A stretch of 37,634 nt of DNA from Acidobacteriota bacterium (GTDB taxonomy: Bacteria > Acidobacteriota > Terriglobia > Acidiferrales > UBA7541), in assembly GCA_003224145.1 (NCBI GenBank), contig QHYN01000213.1, forward strand, positions 1 to 37,634, in the 5' to 3' direction. Under the pieces are notes generated by a model. The model saw nothing but the letters and a program-made list of their open reading frames with translations. It was not told the origin of the DNA and ran no database searches. Of this stretch, positions 33,177 to 37,634 are shown one piece after another; within the stretch, counting starts at the first letter, position 1, and each line of letters opens with the position of its first letter. A program made the translations under genes and the position numbers.

Positions 33177-34487
33177 TCAGGTTTTCGGTGTACGGCGGCG
33201 AGGATAGATTGCATTGGGATGGCGCTTAGCGCGCTTGGCCTTTTCCGCGTAGAGATCCTGGTCCGCTTCGGAAAGCAGGGTTTCGATGCGCTCGCCATCT
33301 CCGCGGTAGACGGCGATACCGATGCTGGCGGAGAGACGCGGCGGTTCATCGTCGTTGGCCATGACTTCGCGGATACGGTCGGCCACGCGGTGGGCCTCGG
33401 GTTCCTGAGATTCTGGGAGAACGAGGGCGAATTCGTCGCCGCCATAGCGAGCGGCGGTATCGATGGCCCGGCAGTGAATGCGGAGGATATCGGCGAGGCG
33501 GCAGATGGCCCGGCTGCCGACGAGATGGCCGTAGCTGTCGTTGATGGTTTTCAGGCCATCCAGATCGAGAAGCAGGACAGCGAAAGGGCGGCCGGTGCGG
33601 TCGGTGCGCTCGGTTTCGTTTTCGAGGACGTCGAGGAGGCGGCGGTAGTTGGCGAGGCCGGTGAGCGGGTCGCTGACGGCCATGTGGCGAACGCGCTCGA
33701 AGAGGCGGGCGTTTTCCAGAAGCGCGCCGCCGAGAGCGACGGCGTAGCCCATGACTATGAGGCTCTGGGCGAAAACGAAAGGAGCGTCCATCAACCGAGC
33801 AGACTGCGCGGAGGAAAGTTGAGCGGCAACGTTCAGCCAAGTGGCGGCGTACATGGTGCGATCAAACGGCGAATCCTCCACCACCAGACGGCGGCGGTAC
33901 CAGAAGAGACTCACCAGGAAAATACCGCCGGGCAGTAACTGTTGCGGGCTCGGAAAAAAGGTCTGGGGATGGCGAGAGACTTCGGGAGGCAAGCCGCGAA
34001 GCGAAGCGGCGAACACATAGGTAACCGCAATGACGGCAAGCAAAGCGCTGGCGATCTCCTGGCGCGGGTGACGCGAACGGGGCATGAAGTGTTCGACCAG
34101 CAGCGCGGCGACCATGAGCAACGCCAGTATCATGCGGCCAATCCACCAGGCGAAGGGCGCCCAGAGAAGACGCAGAGGCTCGTCGGGCAAAAATTGGAAA
34201 AAGAGCACACTGGTGGCGACCAGGACGGCACCGGAGAGAAGAAAACCGGCGCCGAGAATCAACGAGATGCGATCCTGGGTCCCCTGGAAGCGAACGAGGG
34301 TTACGGCGGCGAATACAAAGGCAAGCAGGCTACTGATTACCTGGAGATAACCCTGGAGAAGAGGGTCGGATGGAATGGTGATGCGGCGCAGCCAATATGC
34401 TGCAAGGATAAGGAGCAGAAAGGCAGCTACATGCGACAGGAACACTGTCGTGCGCGTGTGCCTATGCTTGAGGGAAGATTGGCCCAT
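33177..34487 (-). CDS. Membrane-bound diguanylate cyclase (7-TM sensor + GGDEF)
   Basis: Makes the second messenger c-di-GMP. The 436 residues begin with seven predicted transmembrane helices (about 14-33, 46-66, 74-97, 112-133, 146-163, 185-198 and 236-258) forming an unnamed membrane sensor domain, followed by a linker helix (ENARLFERVRHMAVSDPLTGLANYRR) and a GGDEF domain (about 270-430). The active-site motif ARYGGDEFAL lies at 349-353 and is intact, and RAID (340-343) is the RxxD inhibitory I-site, so product feedback is expected. DLDGLKTINDSYGHLVG and VSIGIAVY-type sequence (ASIGIAVYRGDG) complete the domain. There is no EAL domain. The gene is alone on its strand, convergent with the sarcosine oxidase. 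Confidence 0.92.
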   Translation of the reverse strand: MGQSSLKHRHTRTTVFLSHVAAFLLLILAAYWLRRITIPSDPLLQGYLQVISSLLAFVFAAVTLVRFQGTQDRISLILGAGFLLSGAVLVATSVLFFQFLPDEPLRLLWAPFAWWIGRMILALLMVAALLVEHFMPRSRHPRQEIASALLAVIAVTYVFAASLRGLPPEVSRHPQTFFPSPQQLLPGGIFLVSLFWYRRRLVVEDSPFDRTMYAATWLNVAAQLSSAQSARLMDAPFVFAQSLIVMGYAVALGGALLENARLFERVRHMAVSDPLTGLANYRRLLDVLENETERTDRTGRPFAVLLLDLDGLKTINDSYGHLVGSRAICRLADILRIHCRAIDTAARYGGDEFALVLPESQEPEAHRVADRIREVMANDDEPPRLSASIGIAVYRGDGERIETLLSEADQDLYAEKAKRAKRHPNAIYPRRRTPKT

Positions 34488-34786
34488 AGCGATCTTGATT
34501 CTGGTCCGTCGTGTCCGGGCTAGCCGTCTATTTCATTAGACTACAAATTGCTGCCCGGCGTTGCGCAGGAATCGAAGACAAACGACACGCGGTGTGGATT
34601 TCGGAACCTGTACCAAAGAGCAGGACAGAAAATGGCAGAAAATCCGGGTATCCGGCGCGCGGCCGCGTAGGAAGCTTTTTGCTGTTGCGCTGCGCCGTAA
34701 GAGTGCGCAAAACTGTCAGAATTGAAACGATTGAATACGGCTTCGTTTAGCTCTCAAGGAGACTCCGTTGCAAAAGGGAGAGGCGC
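34488..34786. other. Divergent intergenic region, GGDEF gene / permease
   Basis: These 299 bases contain no supportable gene; a 79-codon open frame at 34511-34750 looks fortuitous. Just before the permease are AGGAG (34757-34761) and GGGAG (34776-34780), the latter placed correctly for the TTG start at 34787. TTGAAA at 34722-34727 could be a -35 but has no good -10. I see no repeats, tRNA or terminator. Confidence 0.4.
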
Positions 34787-36130
34787 TTGAGCAATGAAAC
34801 GGGCATGGATTCCGGGCCGCGCCTGAGACGGACGCTCACGCTGTGGGACTTGATTCTCTACGGCGCAATCGTACTTCAGCCTGTGGCGCCCATGTCTGCG
34901 TTTGGAGCACTCAGCGACCGCGGCCGCGGGCACGTGGTGACAGCGGTGCTGATCGCCATGGTGGCGATGCTGTGTACGGCAATCAGCTACGGGCGGATGG
35001 CACGGCTCTATCCAAGCGCGGGATCGGCTTTCACCTACGTAGCGCAGGAAATTCATCCTGCCGCCGGGTACATTACCGGATGGAGTATGGTCATGGATTA
35101 CATCGTGAATCCCCTGATCTGCACCATCTGGTGCGCGGGACAGGCGCACCAATTTGCACCAGGCCTGCCGGTTTGGGCCTGGAAGATTTTTTTTGCGGTG
35201 GTGTTCACGCTGCTGAATCTACAGGGAATCAAGACCTCCGCGCGGGTGAATGCGGGGCTGGCTGCGGCGATGAGCGCAGTCGTAGTTGTGGTGTTTGTGG
35301 CGACGATTCATTACGTCTTTGGGCATCCGCACAGCGAAGCAGGTTTTTTCACGCGCCCGTTTTATGACCCTCAAACATTCACCTTTGATGGCTTGTTTGG
35401 ATGCACGTCGCTGGCCGTACTGACATACATCGGGTTTGACGCTATTTCAACACTCTCCGAAGAGGCGGAAAATCCGAAGCGGAATATCCTGCTGGCGACG
35501 GTGCTGACCTGCGTGGTGATCGGCATTCTTTCGGCGGCGGAAGTCTACGTGGCACAACTCGTGTGGCCGGCCTCGCAGCCGTTCCCAGATCCCGACACTG
35601 CTTACGTGTTTGCGGCGGCGCGGGCCTGGGCGCCACTTTTTAGCATCGTCGGATTTACGTTGCTGGTGGCCAATTTCGGGTCAGGCATGGGAGCACAAAT
35701 CGGTGCAGCGCGGCTGCTGTACGGCATGGGACGAAGCAAGGCGCTGCCAAGCTCCTTTTTTGCGCAGGTGGACCCGAAGCATCACGTTCCCCGGAATAAC
35801 GTGATTTTCATCGGGGTGATCGTTCTTATCGGGTCGTTTTTTCTGACGTATGGCCGCGGAATTGAACTGCTGAATTTTGGAGCGCTGATCGCTTTCATGG
35901 GAGTCAACGCGTCCGCATTTGTGCGGTATTTTGTCCGGGAACAGGAGAAAAAGGTGGCGAATTTCGTTTCGCCCGTTTTGGGGTTTTTCATCTGTCTCGG
36001 CCTATGGTGGAGCCTGAGCGCACCGGCAAAAATCGTTGGATCCATCTGGATGGCGGCGGGAATAGCGTTTGGGGTTTGGAAAACGCGCGGATTCCGCGAG
36101 CCGCTTTCCTTTGAGGTGCCGCCCGAATGA
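34787..36130 (+). CDS. Amino acid permease, APC superfamily (second permease)
   Basis: A 447-residue inner-membrane transporter with about twelve hydrophobic segments. TLTLWDLILYGAIVLQPVAPMSAFGALSDRGRGHV begins helix 1, and YPSAGSAFTYVAQEIHPAAGYITGWSMVMDYIV is the helix 3 region. GCTSLAVLTYIGFDAISTLSEEAENPKRNILLATV is the conserved APC segment around helix 6. GAARLLYGMGRSKALP is also characteristic of the family. It differs clearly from the permease at 4269-5705 and resembles the PuuP/YhdG-like branch; substrate unknown. The TTG at 34787 has GGGAG six bases upstream; ATG at 34805 lacks such a site. It precedes the LacI-type regulator by 55 bases and may be co-transcribed with it. Confidence 0.9.
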   Translation: MSNETGMDSGPRLRRTLTLWDLILYGAIVLQPVAPMSAFGALSDRGRGHVVTAVLIAMVAMLCTAISYGRMARLYPSAGSAFTYVAQEIHPAAGYITGWSMVMDYIVNPLICTIWCAGQAHQFAPGLPVWAWKIFFAVVFTLLNLQGIKTSARVNAGLAAAMSAVVVVVFVATIHYVFGHPHSEAGFFTRPFYDPQTFTFDGLFGCTSLAVLTYIGFDAISTLSEEAENPKRNILLATVLTCVVIGILSAAEVYVAQLVWPASQPFPDPDTAYVFAAARAWAPLFSIVGFTLLVANFGSGMGAQIGAARLLYGMGRSKALPSSFFAQVDPKHHVPRNNVIFIGVIVLIGSFFLTYGRGIELLNFGALIAFMGVNASAFVRYFVREQEKKVANFVSPVLGFFICLGLWWSLSAPAKIVGSIWMAAGIAFGVWKTRGFREPLSFEVPPE

Positions 36131-36185
36131 GGCGGTGGCCGCGGAATAGAAGCATTGCATCTTGGGCGATGATCGAAGGATGATC

Positions 36186-37301
36186 ATGCGTGCGGAGGAA
36201 CCCAGTCCGGTGAAGCGGCATAGCGGCAAAGGCCACGCAGTGACCATGCGGGAAGTCGCAAAAAGCAGCGGTTTCTCTCCCGCCACGGTTTCCATTGTTT
36301 TGAACAATGCGCCACTGGCACGCTACATCGCCTCGGCCACGAAGAAACGGATTGAAGAGACTGCCAAGAAGCTGGGCTACCGGCCGAACGCGATGGCGCG
36401 TTTTCTGCGCAGCAAACGGAGCCACAGCGTCGGTGTGATGCTGTTTGACGTCACCGATCCGTTTTGCGCGCCCATTTTGCGCGGGATTGAGAACGCGCTG
36501 TATCAATCGTCGTACGTGCCGATTTTTGCCGACGCCCACAACCAAAAAAGCCGGTTCGAGCACTGCCTGGAAATGCTCCTGGAGCATCACGTGGAGGCCT
36601 TGATCGTGGTGGCCAACTGGCTCTTCGTGGACATTCAGCTTCTGGCGGACCTGAGCAAGAGAAACATCACCGCGGCGACCATCTGCTGGGAAGTGCCCGG
36701 CGACTCGGTGAGCTCGGTGATCGTGGACAATGAAGCCGGAGGACGGCTGGCGCTCGAGCATCTCTACCACCTGGGGCATCGCAAGATCGCGTTCATCCGC
36801 GGACCCAAAATGCTGATCGACAGCGCGCCGCGGTGGAAAGGCACGCAGAAGTTCGCGCACTCCGTGGGATTGGAGATCGACCCGTCGCTGGTCGTGCAAC
36901 TGCCCGATGTTTGGGACCCGAACTCCGGATTCGAGGGTGGCTACCGGCTCACGGAAGAATTGCTACAGCGAAAAAAGAAGTTCACGGCATTGATGGCGTT
37001 TGACGACTTGACGGCTATGGGCACCATTCGCGCGCTGACGAAGGCCGGAATGAAAGTGCCGGAACACTGCTCGGTAGTGGGCTTCGATGACGTGCCGCTC
37101 TCCGCCATGGCTGCACCCTCTCTGACTACGATCCGGCAGCCGCTGGAGGCCATGGGAAACCTGGCGGTGAATACCGTGATGGAAGGCATCAATGCGGGAC
37201 TGGAGAAGCGCGACTGGAGCATTTCGCGACATAAAGTGAGCCCGGAACTGGTGATTCGAGACTCCACGAGGGCCGCGGCGCTGACCGGATCGAACGACTG
37301 A
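36186..37301 (+). CDS. LacI-family transcriptional regulator
   Basis: A 371-residue regulator. The helix-turn-helix TMREVAKSSGFSPATVSIVLNNAPLARYIASATKKRIEETAKKLGYRPNAMARFLRS (about 20-75) carries the LacI headpiece and hinge helix, preceded by a basic N-terminal extension. The periplasmic-binding-protein-like effector domain (about 80-365) has VGVMLFDVTDPFCAPILRGIENALYQ, DNEAGGRLALEHLYHLGHRKIAFIRGP, ALMAFDDLTAMGTIRALTKAGMKVPEHCSVVGFDDVPLSAMAAPSLTTIRQP. I take ATG at 36186: GAAGG lies six bases upstream, better than the TTG at 36162 or ATG at 36180. The upstream permease is a plausible target and part of the same transcription unit. The effector cannot be read. Confidence 0.92.
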   Translation: MRAEEPSPVKRHSGKGHAVTMREVAKSSGFSPATVSIVLNNAPLARYIASATKKRIEETAKKLGYRPNAMARFLRSKRSHSVGVMLFDVTDPFCAPILRGIENALYQSSYVPIFADAHNQKSRFEHCLEMLLEHHVEALIVVANWLFVDIQLLADLSKRNITAATICWEVPGDSVSSVIVDNEAGGRLALEHLYHLGHRKIAFIRGPKMLIDSAPRWKGTQKFAHSVGLEIDPSLVVQLPDVWDPNSGFEGGYRLTEELLQRKKKFTALMAFDDLTAMGTIRALTKAGMKVPEHCSVVGFDDVPLSAMAAPSLTTIRQPLEAMGNLAVNTVMEGINAGLEKRDWSISRHKVSPELVIRDSTRAAALTGSND

Positions 37302-37373
37302 AGATTGTTCCTCCCTCAGCGAATCGCAAGAGCCGCTTGGACTCGATTCACAGGTACCCCCTCCCCCTGTTTT

Positions 37374-37450
37374 GTGTAAGTGTTGAATCTAAAGATAGTT
37401 AAAGTTCTTTGCTTTCATACACTTTGCAAGTGTTGATTCTAAAGCAGTTA
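37374..37450. repeat. Direct repeats of an AAGTGTTGA[AT]TCTAAAG element
   Basis: AAGTGTTGAATCTAAAGATAGTTA-type sequence (37378-37401) recurs at 37428-37450 as AAGTGTTGATTCTAAAG plus CAGTTA, with a 50-base period. The second copy overlaps the inverted repeat ACACTTTGCAAGTGT (37419-37433). The preceding GGTACCCCCTCCCCC tract and the repeats resemble intergenic sequence I recall from other Acidobacteriota; function unknown. Confidence 0.55.
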
Positions 37451-37550
37451 CGAGCTCTCCAATTCTTCTCCGACGCGTGCGAAACTAGACGGGTCGAGGG
37501 CAAGACACAGAGTTGGTGTGAGGAATCCGGAGAAGCAGGCATGCGAAAAT

Positions 37551-37577
37551 GAAAAAGCGGCAGCCGAGCTGCCGCTT
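37551..37577 (-). terminator. Intrinsic terminator for a minus-strand gene beyond the right edge
   Basis: AAGCGGCAG (37555-37563) and CTGCCGCTT (37569-37577) form a perfect 9-bp stem with a 5-base loop. Read on the minus strand the stem is followed by TTTTTC and more T-rich sequence (complement of 37551-37556), so it should end a transcript entering from the right. Confidence 0.75.
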
Positions 37578-37634
37578 CCCACAGTATTACACACCTCATC
37601 TTATACCACATGCTTAGGATAATTTCAAGGGTTG

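Larger units (their letters stand above)
37302..37634. other. Gene-free right end of the window
   Basis: No gene is supported in these 333 bases. They hold a C-rich tract (37353-37369), two direct repeats 50 bases apart (37374-37450), a perfect inverted repeat ACACTT-TGC-AAGTGT (37419-37433), and a minus-strand terminator (37551-37577). A 70-codon frame on the minus strand runs through the terminator and is rejected. Confidence 0.5.

Noticed and set aside
33153-33938. 261-codon open frame on the plus strand
   Set aside because: Antisense to the GGDEF gene and overlapping its catalytic domain; no family resemblance.
34511-34750. 79-codon open frame between the GGDEF and permease genes
   Set aside because: No Shine-Dalgarno, no motif and no coding-like composition; it probably arises by chance in the spacer.
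34768-34797. A nine-codon leader peptide before the second permease
   Set aside because: A TTG preceded by AGGAG opens a short frame ending near the permease start, but TTG starts this short are common by chance and nothing else supports it.
37374-37450. A short CRISPR-like array
   Set aside because: Only two imperfect copies 50 bases apart and no cas genes in the window.
37399-37611. 70-codon open frame on the minus strand at the right end
   Set aside because: It passes through a clear minus-strand terminator and through direct repeats.

Overview
This window looks like chromosomal DNA of a free-living diderm bacterium of moderately high GC. An Acidobacteriota (Terriglobia-like) origin is the best guess. 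It rests on a BamA/SurA-like/TamB outer-membrane assembly block, the winged-helix regulator plus membrane-protein pair, a secreted Asp-box propeller protein, and short palindromic intergenic repeats of a kind I associate with that phylum. The assignment is inference from gene content. I see no plasmid, phage, transposase or CRISPR.

Layout. 1-1684 (minus): a membrane protein, a winged-helix regulator and uppS (cut by the left edge). Two near-identical operator-like palindromes lie before the first and last of these genes. 1697-5705 (minus): a tightly overlapping operon of an amino-acid permease, a class V PLP enzyme, pcm and a polyprenyl-phosphate glycosyltransferase. 5867-6523 (plus): an exported DUF2059 protein with a strong terminator. 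6560-14393 (minus): bamA, a surA-like gene and tamB, each overlapping the next by 1-4 bases, which together form an outer-membrane biogenesis operon. 14509-16037: a ThiF/MoeB-type E1-like enzyme (plus) facing an unrecognised cysteine-rich protein (minus).

16124-24972 (plus) is the centrepiece: argR-argC-argB-argD-argF-argG-argH-argJ. With ArgJ acting as a cyclic transacetylase, it covers glutamate to arginine except for a dedicated first acetylation enzyme. ArgR is expected to repress its own promoter, which carries an ARG-box-like sequence over the -10. The first four genes are joined by ATGA overlaps. The last three are separated by spacers that carry palindromic elements, a heptanucleotide repeat and two tiny overlapping ORFs.

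24996-28540: a DUF983 protein (minus), then der, a MerR-type regulator, tRNA-Pro(GGG) and surE (plus). 28704-31886 (minus): a large secreted Asp-box propeller protein. 31992-33146 (plus): a sarcosine-oxidase-like flavoenzyme. 33177-34487 (minus): a 7-TM GGDEF protein. 34787-37301 (plus): a second amino-acid permease followed by a LacI-type regulator. The last 333 bases hold direct repeats and a terminator for a minus-strand gene beyond the right edge.

Most noteworthy: a GC-rich palindromic element occurs in spacers after argF, argG and surE, and once inside the der coding sequence, where it encodes part of the linker between the two GTPase domains. Also of interest are the paired operators with an apparently leaderless promoter near uppS, a BamA with about seven POTRA domains, and the heptamer repeat in the argH leader.
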